Part shown: positions 1-11,515 of the stretch, in pieces
Position numbering within the stretch: position 1 is the stretch's first letter
Layout: each line of letters begins with the position of its first letter
Assembly (NCBI GenBank): GCA_005408345.1
Contig: SEMN01000058.1
Span: forward strand, 1,450,501-1,514,500
Direction: 5' to 3'
From: Macquaria australasica
Lineage: Eukaryota; Chordata; Actinopteri; Centrarchiformes; Percichthyidae
DNA: 64,000 bases
Made by a program: the position numbers and the translations under genes
The notes under the pieces: model-generated
What the model saw: only the letters and a program-made list of their open reading frames with translations
The model's database searches: none
Told to the model about the DNA's origin: nothing

Positions 1-2149
1 GGTTCATGGTTATGTCTTTATACTCAGGTAAAAAATACTGATGCCCTAGGAGAGATAGAGTATCTCTCTATACCAGAGCCCCCAAGACAACATCAGTTTA
101 TTCTGCAGCACCCCAATCGATCATGCTCTAAAGCATCTTGGTCTTCCCTCACCAGGAGCCCTTATCTCAGCACAAATTCCCTCTGATATAGAGGCACTGA
201 CCATGCTGACCCCCCCCCCCCCGCTTCTCTTCAACTATTGAGTTTAAAGCTCATCAGGCTCATCTAGAGCGTTGGTATCATACAAAGACTGAATTCAGCT
301 CTTAGCCAGACCACCAAGGAAGTTCAACCCCCTCTTAGAAAAGGCTTTTTTTAATTAAAAGTGAGATGTATGGTGAGCTGTATTAAATGAGGGGCAAATG
401 TGCCTGTTGTGGGGGAGAGCTGAGCTTTTAATGTCAGCCTTAATCGCATTACTAAATCAAGGATTACAAATGTGTTAGTTAAACATCATCCCCACAACCT
501 TCAGCTGGAGGCAGCGCTTAATCATCTCTGTTGTAGCTTCTTTCAAAGTTTCGCAACTATCAGCATGTTTACTAACATGAATGTTCATCCTTTGGCCTCT
601 GACAGCAGGCCGACTGACACGCCACCACCACTATAGATTAATAAGAGTGTCCCTGAGCTCCGAGCAGCCGTAGTTCACAGACAGCTCGTCCTAGTTCATA
701 GCTCACACTGTTCAAGAAACTGATAACACTCTGAGACACAGAGTGCTTTCTCTCCCAGAAAGGTAGTGAGATTAGACTTGGTGCCATTGGCCGTAATGTA
801 ATAAAACACTGCTGAGACAACTCCACTGTGCTCCACTGTAGCCTGGCAACTGAATACCTGCAGCATCTGGTCTCCTTCTGAGCAAAGAATAAATGTCATA
901 GTCATGTGAGTGTGGGTCAGCTCAACCACTTTACTGTACGTTTCTCATCTTCTGTCTCACACAAACTTATCCAACACAAGAGACAGAGTAGACACACCTG
1001 GCATAAATCCAGGTCTCTGAAAACTCTGACAATAGCAGGGAGCAAACATGCTGCATCCCACTGATAAACATGGCCGCGAATATGCTAAAAGGATAGTCCA
1101 ACATTTTGGGAAATACACTTACTCTCTTTCTTGCCGAGTATGAGATGAAAAGATCAATACCACTCTCGTGTCTGTACGTTAAAATATGAAGGTACAGCCA
1201 GCAGCCGGTTAGCTTAGCTTAGCATAGAGACTGGAAACAGAGGGAAACAGCTAGCCTGGCTACCAGCACCTCTAAAGCTCACTGATTAACATGTTTTACC
1301 TCATTTGTTTAAACCAAAGTGTAAAAAACGTCACTTTGTGGTTTTACAGGGGGTTATGTGTGGAACTATGTCTTTAGACTTGTGTAAACTTATAAAAGCA
1401 ACAATTACATTCAAGACACACACACACATTACACTGCATGCATCAATGATGACATCATCGGGGTTATTGACGAAGCTCAATAATTAGCTTAAATGTGATT
1501 AATTAATTAGAGGGTAGAAAGTACTACAACAGGACGGGCTGAATCACTGAGTGAAACTTAGTCAAGCTTTCCTCCTTTTGTCATCGCTGTCAAAAACACA
1601 TCTAGACAAAAAGAGGAAGTAAGGTGTAACATAGGAAGTCAGCAGAGAGTGAGGGGCAAGTTGTTGTTGCCAAATACTCAAGCTGGCTAGCTTTCGTACA
1701 GGTCTAGAAACTACAGCTTCAGTAATCAGGTTGCAAGGAGCAGTTGATGCTTCAGTTTATTCTGGTCATGAGGAAGCACATGTATCTTCAAATGTGCATG
1801 GTCAAATTGGCAAAACCCTGCAACCACATTCCAAGAAGGCAGATCGTAATCTTAACTTGGAAAAACTGTTTTAAGTCATAATTATAAGTTGGAAACTCCT
1901 GGCTTGTCAACAAGCCACAGTTTCACATTATTTCCATTTTGGAGCTTAACATTACTCAAAATGTCACTGCATTAATTCACAGTAAAATGTAAATGAAATG
2001 AAACTTGAAACCTTTAACATGAGTTCACAAATAACAAAGCTGAGCATCTTGGATTGCAAACAATTGTTTTAAAAAGTTACCGCCACATGATTGTGGGCAG
2101 CACACCAACCACATACTGCACAGAGCTGACACAACAAGAGAGTACTCAC
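1..2149 (-). other. atp10a: atp10a intron, left end of window
   Basis: This stretch lies downstream of the third recognised atp10a exon on the minus strand, so it is intronic. I see no further P4-ATPase exon in it. It holds a 13-base C run at 210-222 and one arm of the TTAA foldback repeat at about 1085-1375. The stretch at about 380-560 is non-repetitive and looks moderately complex, but nothing in it can be named. The short open frames here lack codon or motif support. Confidence 0.7.
1085..1375 (+). repeat. TTAA foldback repeat (family A), single arm
   Basis: One arm of a repeat found several times in this window. It starts near CTAAAAGGATAG, passes through TTTGGGAAATACAC, ATACCACTCTCGTG, the AGCTTAGCTTAGCATA block and CACCTCTAAAGCTCAC, and then fades into the interior sequence. 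The same order is seen at 46942-47465 and 56629-57054. The matching inverted arm is missing, so this copy is truncated. Confidence 0.75.
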
Positions 2150-2235
2150 ATGTAGCCTCGGAATCTGTTCAGGTCATTGTTGGGCTTTTCACATTCAACC
2201 ACGCTGTTGTACTTTAAGGGGTCAAAATCACAATC
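2150..2235 (-). CDS. atp10a: atp10a coding exon 3
   Basis: The exon is 86 bases and is too short to show up as a long open frame. The acceptor is TTTGCAG|GATTG and the donor is TACAT|GTGAGT. It starts in phase 0 directly after exon 2 and encodes DCDFDPLKYNSVVECEKPNN followed by DLNRFRGY, a block typical of class-5 P4-ATPases. It leaves two bases for the next exon, which is outside the window. Confidence 0.93.
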
Positions 2236-4216
2236 CTGCAAACAGACAACAAACAGCTGATTATTCAGGCAGCGGCTACAATTTCTGACCAAATGAGTCC
2301 CAATTAAATGGAAATGGATGGTACCCTGTGGTGTTTGTAATATTTAGTCTACCCTCCTCGGTATAAATAGGATGGCCAAAATATTACAAACATTGCTCAA
2401 TGTAACCGAATACAATTCAACAGCATCACAAACTACAGCTTCCAAAATGACCATAGAGTTGAACACAAACCTCTCTAAAACAGTTTGAACTAAACATAAC
2501 ATATATTACAACCTTCATGAATGAAAGATTTATTGCAGGACTGTTGAATCAGACTGCATTAGATAAACTGGCAAGTTGACAACTAATGTAGTTGTGTAGA
2601 GTGTAACTGTCAAATAAATTGATGCCAAAAACATCAGTATTTCATCTTTTACCCCTCTTAGATGACCTGGGCGGCTTGTTTTTCAGGGGCAGGTGGCATG
2701 CGAACAGCCTCATAGTGTATTAAAAATAGACTTTGTTTAACAAGCAGGCAAAACATCCAAATTATTCAATTTATAATGATACGGTTGAAAGCAACCAAAT
2801 CTTCTACTTTTTTTTACATACTAATGTTCATATCTTCTCTCAATAAATTATTGAATGATTAGCTGGTTATCAAAGTTACCAGTATTACTACCAGAAGTAG
2901 AAAAAGCATTTAGATTGGTAAAGAGCAACAACTGGTATCAGTTACTAGGTTGCACACACAACCTTAAAAATGTCACTTTCAAAATCCAGAACAAATACAA
3001 AGTAAATCTTTAATATGGGTAAATGCCCACTACATGGGTAAATGCCCATTTCCGATTGGCTGAAGGGTGTGCGCAAAAACCATTTAACACACAAGTAGTT
3101 TGACTTTTCTAAATTCATACACTGGGTGGAAAGTGTCTAAGTAACCTGTGTAAGCTCAGCATCATGATGAAACTTCTGGAAGCACAGCTAATATTCAGAG
3201 TTTTGGGTGAACTTTAACACAGAGACCCAGTTGGTGTGATGTAGAACCAATTATGACAAGATGGAACCAAAAGGTAAGGGACAGGGCCCATCTCACCAGG
3301 TCAAAGAAGCTGCGGACGACCTGCCTCTGCTTGAGGTTGGTCTCTCCATCCAGTGTGGCGGTCTCGATGTGGCACAGGCGGTCCGGGTCGCTGGAGCTCA
3401 GCAGCAGAACGTCAGCAGGGAGGATCTCGTTACAGCGCAGCCTGATGAAGTCTCCCACCCGCACCTCCTTCCAGTACTTCTCCACATAGCGTCTCTCCGC
3501 TCTGCCAGAACAAAGAGATGGGCAAACGGCTGGTGTAAGCTGCCGGGTGAAAAATGCAGAGCCATTGTTTTCAATAATGAGTGGTTCTATAAAGAGAAAC
3601 TTCAGCTCCACTTCCATAAATCTGGACGGGACAGCAGATATATTATGCATAAAAGAGGACAGCCTGTTTGTTGATGCTAAAGCTGGTGCGAACAACTCCC
3701 AAATTCCGCCTAGCCAGAGATATTCCTCTCAACTTCTTCCTCAATATGTCCATCAGAATACAAAGCAAGTCCAAAATGTAGCTTAGCAGCAATTTAACAC
3801 TGCATCTTAATTGGATTATACACCGATTTGGGATGTAGGTACATGGGATGAGACCTTTTCAGAGGGTTAAATAAACATAATTCCACACATAACATTGTAA
3901 CTCTGTTTGCAGAGAAACTCACCAGGGTTTTCTATTTTTAGCCCATGTCAACAGACCGATTCTTCTCACCACAAATGAGTTTGTGGTGTTACGTTGGGAT
4001 ACTGCACATGATGTCACGATACTGAGCAGAACTTGCTGCACTCTCAACCATTAACGTGTAAAAAAATAAAATAAAAATAAAAATGGTGACCAGGGCTCAT
4101 TTCTCAACAATGTGATATTTCTGGTAGCAAATATGCTAAATAATGCATATCTCCAAGCTATACACAACAGTTGAGAAGTGAAAGGAAAAAACACTCACTT
4201 ATTTATACATAACAAC

Positions 4217-4271
<55 letters not shown>

Positions 4272-7200
4272 CATTAATGACTCACATCCGACTCAGAGTA
4301 TATAAAAACATTCCTTTCCTTGAATTTTGTCACTGAAATGCATGTGGTGTCAGCATGAACATCAGACCTTTTCCATGCGTTTTATATTCTAGACCGGACA
4401 AAGTGATGGTGAACAGAACAAAATCAAATGACAAATTTAAAACTTGTGAGTGTAGCATTTCCTCTTTTCCCTATTTTTACATTGCCTGAAAACAGATCAA
4501 TAGCCTGAGGACAAAGATTAGACTTGCCAGAGTTAGAGCACAGAATGGTTAAATAAGTGACCCAGATTTGTGAAGTTCACTATTGCAGAAAAAGTAGTCT
4601 CAGTGCAAGGCGGGAGTTATACAAAGGACAAATACACTGACGCTGGCTGATCAGTCAACTAGTTCCCTGAAGTGCTTCATTAAATAAATTCAGTTCGTAC
4701 AGCTTTTTTAGAGTAAAATTCAAGCACTTTTCAAGCACTAAAATTTCCAGACTCTCGAAGCCTTCATCATCACATCTAAATAGTTACTATAAATGCCAGG
4801 AGACAACAAACAAATGTGACGACAGAATTGTTTCATTTCAAATATAAAAAGATTTTTGGTTTACATGTGTGACTGTGTAGATGATGAAACACCAGATTAT
4901 GTTGAATGTCAAGCCTTTTTTAAGGAGTATATCCAAATTCAAGCATCTTCCTTTTTTCAAGCAAAAGCACCAGATGTTCCCTGATCCCAGGTTCTCAAAT
5001 TTTGCTGCTTTTCTTTGTCATATCTGATAAATACATAAATAAAAGTAAATTGAATATCTTTAGGTTTTGGGGCTGTTGGTCAAATAACATGAGCAATCTG
5101 AATACATCACCATGGGAAACCTTTTCTGACATTTCGTATCTAGACAACTAATCAAGAAAATAATTGTCAGGTTGCAGTTGCAGCCCTAAAGCCCAGCGTA
5201 GTAGCAGCTCAAATTTAATAAATAAGCATCAAGTTTTCTTACACAAAACTTTAGGCAACTATTTTGATTATCAATTTTTTCACATAAAAATGCCAAACAT
5301 TTGATGGAGCCAGCTTCTCTAACGTGAGAATCGACAGTGTTTCCTTTGTTTGAAATCATCACTTTGGGCTCTAGGACATTGTGATGGACCTTTTTTCACT
5401 CGTTTCTGATCTTTAACAGACCAAAAGATCAATCAGTTAATTGAGAAAAGAATCTTCAGATTAATCGATAATGAAAATAATTGTTAGTTGTAACCCAATT
5501 CAGTTTCTAATTTTCAGCTGAGTACAACATGTGCTGCCTGGAGAAAGGAACAAAGAATATTTTTATATGATAGAGAGATATTGTAGGTTGCCACGAATAA
5601 TCACAAAGAACTAAAACACGCAAAAAAATCCTAAAACTGTTGAAAATATGTTAGAAAACATGTACACTCCTCCGCGGGTGAACTTACATTTTATATGCGT
5701 TATTATGTTATTTTTGAATTCACACCTTATTAAATGGACATAGCCCACTGTAACCACAACATACCAAGACAGTGCATCTATGAATACTTTGTTGGAAATA
5801 CCCCTGAGCATCTTACTGGATATCTTTGTTTAAAAAAAGGTCGCTTTAATGTTAGAATGAGTGAAATAGTCCTGAATAGAGGAAATTCCCAGCAGCCCTG
5901 CACCGTTTGTATTCTCCAAATCCAAAGATTCTCCAAATGCTATAATATACTTTGTTTCATCCTTTGTTTTTCTAAATTCACATTAAAACCCACTAGAAGT
6001 CATCTCTGAAACAAACAAATAGAAAGTGAAACAAGGATTGTCTGTCTGTCTGATGAAAATGTATTATTCCTGCAGTCTACTGACAGTCTCTCCTTCAGTG
6101 ATGCTTAACTGTGAAATGGATCTTCCATTCTTTGTGCATGACCACAAAATGACTACAGCAAATAGAGCAGGGAAAAGATGGCCAACACACATCACTAATT
6201 AATTATCCAGTCCTGGAAGAATATAAACTGTTATCCAGTGACCTGGAGTCCAGATTGTTTCTGGACAGCACCAGCAGATGTTGTTAGCTCTGTGTATCTA
6301 AGCAGATTAAGAGCAAAGTATTTACATTCCAGCCAACTCAAATTATTAGTGCAATCGTCTGATTTGACTGGATATGTCTACATCTTTGTAGCCGCTCCAA
6401 AATCTACATTTTTTAGGAGAAACCCTCATGATAAATGGGAAGACCCATCATTCACACTTTGTAAATATTAGCATTTTTGATTAAAATGGAATTTCCCATA
6501 TCATAAATACAAGGTCCTTTTGCTTTGCCACGCAAAAAGTGTCCGTGTGAAGATGAGATTCATTAGGTAAATCATGTAGATGCAGTTCACCTGCAGTTAA
6601 AAGTTGTGTATTTAACCTTGAGAAAAGTGAAATAACGCCGCCATGTGGGTTTAGTCAAGTCAGCTGTTGCCAGGTTGAGAAAGGGGATGTTTTGCACAAT
6701 ATTGCCACAGAAGAAGAAAATGTAGTTATGTTCAACCTTGACAGAACAACTTGGGTCAGGACTTAGCTAAGACTGTGGAGCCACTACACACTGAGCCTTT
6801 TGACTAGCATGAATTATACTCTGTACATGGACAACAGTGCTGCTTTTCATTAGCAAATCACACTCTGCACACACAGACTTGTGAAAATAGTTGGTAGCAG
6901 AGAAAGCTTGGGAGAACTAGTCAGGTAACTAGTGACTCATAATTAATAATGACAGCACTAAAGCAACAGCTGTATTATCAGAAAAAGTGTTTCACGCCTC
7001 ACTGGCAGACAGGAGGGCAGCAAACTGGAGGTTTTCTGTACTTTTGGATTTGACATTTGATATATATTCCTCATGCATCAGCCAGGTTTAACTCCAAGGC
7101 CTGAAATGTTCTTTTATTCCCCCATCCTGGACCCACAAACTGAGAGGCTGACAGCTGGGTTCTAGCATGAAGGTCGGTTCATGCTAGAACCCAGAAAGTG

Positions 7201-7810
7201 AAGTAAATGTGTCTTGATTGTTTTTTTTAATCTGGAATCTGCCTTTATCAGCTGATGTGAATGTGTGTCAGATGCATTGGTGGAGGACAGTTTGTAGCAT
7301 GAATACTGATTGAGAAATAGGTAAACACACAAGGTTTCAGCAACAGCTGGACACAACTGGCTATTAGCATTCAGGCCCAACTTACCTGCTGTAGACCAGA
7401 CAATCCATGTGATTGATTTCTTTATCCGACCTGTGTCTCCTGTAGTCCTCCCATAAGTCTTTGATGGCAGTGACAGACAAGATGAAAACTACAGGAGCCA
7501 GAGCAAGTTCTGGCTGAAAGGCATTGACAACTGGAACAAAATTCAGCAAAGCGATGAAAACAAAGTAAACATTGGCAAACCTATGAAACTGTTCAAAAAG
7601 ATTCTTTGGCAGGAAAGACAGCACAGTGTATTTGGTCGTCTTAATCTTGTTGTTTGCATAGTGTCGGTTTGGGTTTTCCTCCCCTTTGGCGTGATCATAC
7701 AGTATGTTTGCGTGGACAATCCTGGTTTTGTTCTCCTTGTTTTTCTTCTTTCTTTGCCTTTTGACTTTTGACGCTTTGGCCATCCCAGGGTCTTCGGTCT
7801 CCCGCGCCAT
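2150..7810 (-). CDS. atp10a: ATP10A-like phospholipid-transporting P4-ATPase, 5' part of gene (three coding exons)
   Basis: The gene encodes the catalytic subunit of a class-5 P4-ATPase, a flippase that moves phospholipid from the outer to the inner leaflet (phosphatidylcholine for ATP10A, known for the family). Coding exons read 7810-7386, 3501-3297 and 2235-2150, and their phases join correctly. Exon 1 holds a basic Lys/Arg-rich N-terminus, the TKYTVLSFLPKNLFEQFHR motif before M1, and the M1-M2 region. Exon 2 starts the actuator domain with VGDFIRLRCNEILPAD and the DGET dephosphorylation motif. Exon 3 carries ECEKPNNDLNRFRGY. The remaining roughly 1200 residues, including the DKTG phosphorylation site, lie left of the window. 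ATP10A fits better than ATP10B because of the FVFIALLNFVPVVNAFQP stretch and the HRSDKEINH region. The neighbouring beta-3-like GABA receptor supports this. ATP10B with GABRB2 is the paralogous alternative. Confidence 0.9.
3297..3501 (-). CDS. atp10a: atp10a coding exon 2 (actuator domain, DGET)
   Basis: The exon is 205 bases, with acceptor CTGGCAG|A and donor CTG|GTGAGA. Its first base completes the split codon from exon 1, and it ends in phase 0. It encodes RRYVEKYWKEVRVGDFIRL and the LDGETNLKQRQVVR block, the P-type ATPase actuator loop. The plus-strand open frames over the same bases are antisense shadows. Confidence 0.95.
4221..4269. repeat. (CA)n microsatellite
   Basis: About 24 uninterrupted CA units inside atp10a intron 1. 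It is probably length-polymorphic. Confidence 0.97.
4990..5190 (+). repeat. GATTAATCGATTA repeat (family C), partial
   Basis: It shares with 11208-11515 the order TTTGCTGCTTTTCTTTGTC, TTGAATATCTTTAGGTTTTGG, CTGTTGGTC, then a tail ending GCAGTTGCAGCCCT. It is diverged and lacks the first third of the family consensus. Confidence 0.6.
5245..5500 (+). repeat. GATTAATCGATTA repeat (family C)
   Basis: It starts with GGCAACTATTTTGATTATC and runs through ATGCCAAACATTTGATGG to TTAATCGATAATGAAAATAA and GTTAGTTG. It is in the same orientation as, and only about 60 bases after, the previous partial copy. The two may be fragments of one nested insertion. Confidence 0.65.
7386..7810 (-). CDS. atp10a: atp10a coding exon 1
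   Basis: The start is the ATG complement at 7808-7810, in the context GGCTATGG (G at -3 and G at +4). A longer reading begins at a TTG at 7828, which is not a credible start. The exon ends at CAG|GTAAG with 7386 as its last base, leaving phase 2. It encodes about 141 residues: a charged N-terminal tail, the pre-M1 motif, and two hydrophobic segments that correspond to M1 and M2. A second Met (MAKASK) nine residues downstream of the first is an alternative start. Confidence 0.92.
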
Positions 7811-8290
7811 AGCCAGTCCCTGCTTCAAACTTCCCCACAGTTGAGGTTTTCGTGTCCTCTCATAGAAAACAACGCAAAGCGCCCGGCTATGTTATCATTC
7901 TTTTACCGTGTGAAGAATGTTTTCGTCAGTCTTTGCGTTCATTCACACAAAAAAGCTCCTTTTCACCCATGTCGACTCAGAGGAAAACTTTTGCTTGTTT
8001 AGCTTCTCCTTTTTTTTCTCTCCTACTGCTGGGAAGGATGCTGAGATAGTAGGGAGGCATAACTCGGGCTTCCCACGGCTCGGCGGACGATGTGTAGATC
8101 ATGTGGATCGGCCTCTGCCAGCGGTCGCTTGCTGCTTTTGTGTGTGTAGAGCAGCGGGCGCGCGCAGGCTGAGCACAGACAGGACGTTCGTCAGCGGGTC
8201 GGGGGTCGCGCTTCTCTGGAAACCTGACCCGCAGGCCCCTCCTCGATCCAAGCTGGGCTTTTTTTGTGTCTCCAAGTGCCACGCGGTATT
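7811..8290 (-). promoter_or_regulatory. atp10a: Putative atp10a 5'UTR and CpG-rich promoter
   Basis: Directly upstream of the atp10a start, the sequence from about 8050 to 8260 is much richer in G+C and CpG than its surroundings (for example GCGGGCGCGCGCAGG at about 8153 and CGGGTCGGGGGTCGCGC). A CpG-rich block at the 5' end of a broadly expressed gene is the usual vertebrate promoter signature. I see no clear TATA box, so the start site is not fixed. The plus-strand open frame of 176 codons here is not supported as a gene. Confidence 0.6.
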
Positions 8291-11207
8291 ATTGGAGTTT
8301 ACACTGGCTCACAGGAAGCTTCCAAATATCGACAGTGCCATAGGTGTATGCAGTAAAACAGACAAATATATAATAGGCAATACAAAGACAAAAATATGTT
8401 GCCTGTCTGTGATGGAGAATTTGAGTATCACTATACTACTACAATAATAATAATAATAAAACTGTAAATAACGAATAGCCAATTTTAACTAGAAAGTGAA
8501 CTAAAACTAAAAGCTAGGACCACACTCTAAATCTAAATTTACATGTATCTATACAATGACAGTGCATAGTAATGTTCTGTACACGGTTAAGTTGGTGCAT
8601 ATATTAAAACATACTACAACAGATTTTCTCAATAGAATTGTGGAGTTTTATTTGTTTATTTATTTATTTTTTTTACTTTAGATGAATTTTATGTAGATTG
8701 TAAGTGCTCACTATTCTACAGGACTAGTTTCAGATGAGACGGGACAATAACTTGATTGTGTGCAGAAAACTAACTGGAGTTTGTGCACACTGTGAAAAAA
8801 CCGTCAGCCATATTCGTTTTCTTTGCTAGCTCACCAACATGAGTTTGGCTAAACACTTACAGATAACAAAATACAACACTCTTTTGCTGATAGTGTAAGC
8901 CTCCTGAGCCACATTAATCACACCTTAAGTAGCCTATTGTAACGTTACTCCACCTTCAACAAAAGAGAAAAAGACATCCAAAAGGAGGGTGAGTATTGGA
9001 CTTACATTTGTCAGGTGGCCAGAAACACGACTCCAAATGAATGCTAATGTTGCTAGATGTGAAAGTAGCCAATTGTTTGGTAACACATAACAATGAACCC
9101 CGTGGCACCTGGTGGCTGCGTATCTGACCATTTGTTTTGATGTTTTTCTGCCCCCTAGAGGCCAAAAATGGATGAATGCAGCTTTAAGTCACAAAGGCCC
9201 ACAGTTAAGTTAGTGAAGGATTACGGTATGCGTATACCACAATCCACATCTGTCTTTTTCACATGCTATTATGTACTTATGTACACTGTTTTGTAAATAT
9301 ATTGTACCATATTCACGCATGAAAGATCTGTGGCCATTTAATTATTTACAGCTTTACGTCATTAAAGTACAATACTGTTGTTCTGTTTTTACAACAGTCA
9401 AACTTTTTGAGTAACTATTGAGTACAATTGAGTGTTTTAAGATATTACAGTCAGCCATTATGCTGATTTACTGTAATATTTTTATCAAATGATCATCAAG
9501 TAATATAAATATTATATGTTATAAACATAATTATAAATATAAATATTACATTTGACAGACACCATGCTGTGCCTTTTTAGATTCTACCACTAGGAGTCAC
9601 CAAAGTCAGAAAATCCTACACATGGGGGCTTTAAAGTTTGTTGCATGGACTTAAAAGGCACCAATTTGAGATAATGACCCATTCAGTACTAAAAAATGCT
9701 ATACTATATTGTGGGACGACATTCGAAAAGGGAACGTGGACTCATTAGTCCTGAAGTATTAGTACCTCCAGAGGCTGACTGGCCACTTAGCCAGCAGGTT
9801 CCCCAGAGGAGATAAATCAAATGCCTATCCCAGGGCAGTCTACAGCAATTTGCCAGAGAAGCATCCAGTTGTTGGGCTAAAAACTAATGGCTGATTGTAC
9901 ACTGTGGCATCTTGGCATGGAGAACAATTCAATTTCCCCATGATGAATGACCAGAATGAGGTGGATCTGAGGCAACAACAGGCCGACTCTGTCCTCAAAA
10001 AGCCAGCTCTTGCACTGAGCAAACAATAAGAACAAACTAAATCAGGCTGTGCTTCTCAACTGAAAATAAAATCATTCAATATTTTTGTTCCTTTTTGGAA
10101 AATAAGGTTTTGTGTATCCAGTATTTTTCAGAGGGTCAAACATCAGAAAATCTACTCACAAGTAGGCTATCATTATCTGGTGTTACAATAGTGGCAGTGG
10201 TGGAAAAAGTTTTGTAGCTCTGGTTTCCACCAAAATGTAATTTATGAGCATTTTATTTCCTTTCTTTTCTCTGCACATTACATAGTAGAATGCCCTTCCG
10301 TTTTTTATTTGTTAAATCTGCTTTTGGAGTGTTGATCCTTTTCATTTTGTCACTGAGTGGAGTTCATATTCACCATCCTTGCTGTGATGGAGCTGGCCTT
10401 GGGTAAGGGATTTCCCATAATTCTTTCAAAGCTCTAAAAAAAAAAAAACCTCACATTTTCTGTCTGTTTGTGAAAACATTCAACAAATGTAAGTGCTTTT
10501 ACACAAAATGTTGGTACCCACAACACATGGCTTGAATATTAAAAACTCTTCTAGTGTCTCCATGGCGACATGAGATGAAATGAGGAGAGGCTGTCACTCT
10601 TCCATCCCTATTTTAAGACCAGTTTAATCTCCATTTGTGTTCACTTTGATTTCATCCTGGTGTCCTTCAAAGTAACATAAAAACTACATCACCAGGACTC
10701 CGCCCTCCCAGAGTGAACTGACATGCTGTCCTTGATGAGAAACGCACAGGACAGCCCATTACTGTATATCATGGATGTATGTTCATTCATTTACTCAGCA
10801 TTTTATGAGCAGATGTAGCAAGGCAAAGCTGAGCGGGAAAACGCATACTTGCAGGCTATACACTAATTGGTCTCTCATTTATTTTTATCTGTTTTTTTGT
10901 ATGAATTTGGAGATTCTGAAGCTTTACTTCCTACAAATAAGAACATATGTTAAAATATAACGCTTAGGCTAAGTGTTATTCCTAACAGTGTGGAGGAGCA
11001 TGACATGATTTGCACAAACAGAGATAGCAGCTGGGAAGAATAAGTGTAAGAGGTGTGAAATAACTTCTTCAGGAGCTTACAACAACATCCAGAAGTTTGA
11101 CATTTTTCATGTCTGGCCAGGCCTCTCCAAAGGGTCACAAGATAAATCTGAAGGGGCTGTGAGACGATTAATGGGAGAGTAAAGACGAAAAAAAAGTTCT
11201 GATTTGC
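8291..11207. other. Intergenic, AT-rich, no recognised gene
   Basis: The stretch holds an (AAT)n run at 8443-8460, an A/T-rich tract at 9460-9560 and an A run at about 10438-10448. No coding exon, RNA gene or definable transposon is apparent. Confidence 0.6.
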
Positions 11208-11515
11208 AGAGCTGCAATGATGAGTCAATAAATCGATTAGTCGATTGACAGAAAATCAATCATTTCAGTCATTTTTCAAGCAAAAATGACAAACATTTGA
11301 CAGTTACACCTTCGCAGACGGGATAATTTGCTGCATTTCCTTGTCTTACATTATATTGAGTTGATAATCTTTGGGTTTGAACTGTTGGTCGGACAAAACA
11401 AGACATTTGGTGAAGTCACCTTGAGCTCTAGAAAATTGAAATAGGCATTTTTCACTCGTTTCTGATATTTTCTAGACTAAATGATTAATCGATTAATTGA
11501 GAAAATAATCGGCCT
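11208..11515 (+). repeat. GATTAATCGATTA repeat (family C), best copy
   Basis: It starts GCAGAGCTGCAATGATGAGTC, followed by AATCGATTAGTCGATTGACAG and TTTTTCAAGCAAAAATG. It then runs through CTTTGGGTTTGAACTGTTGG and CGGACAAAACAAGACATTTG, and ends TTAATCGATTAATTGAGAAA. An inverted copy is at 27922-28283. Both ends carry ATTAATCGATTA-type blocks, which suggests a non-autonomous element with imperfect inverted ends. Confidence 0.75.

Larger units (their letters stand above)
3502..7385 (-). other. atp10a: atp10a intron 1
   Basis: The intron is about 3.9 kb between the first two coding exons. It contains a CA microsatellite (4221-4269) and two adjacent, diverged copies of the GATTAATCGATTA repeat (about 4990-5190 and 5245-5500). 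The rest is AT-rich, with no exon or RNA gene that I recognise. Confidence 0.8.

Noticed and set aside
3253..3674. Plus-strand open frames over atp10a exon 2
   Set aside because: They are antisense shadows of a spliced, conserved exon.
4221..4269. CRISPR-like or other array
   Set aside because: It is a plain CA microsatellite; no spaced repeats of array type occur in the window.
7811..7828. Start of atp10a six codons upstream
   Set aside because: That reading begins at TTG. The ATG at 7810 has a good context and matches a short N-terminal tail.
7917..8447. Plus-strand 176-codon open frame
   Set aside because: It lies over the atp10a promoter and 5'UTR, has no domain, and low-complexity Phe/Ser-rich content.
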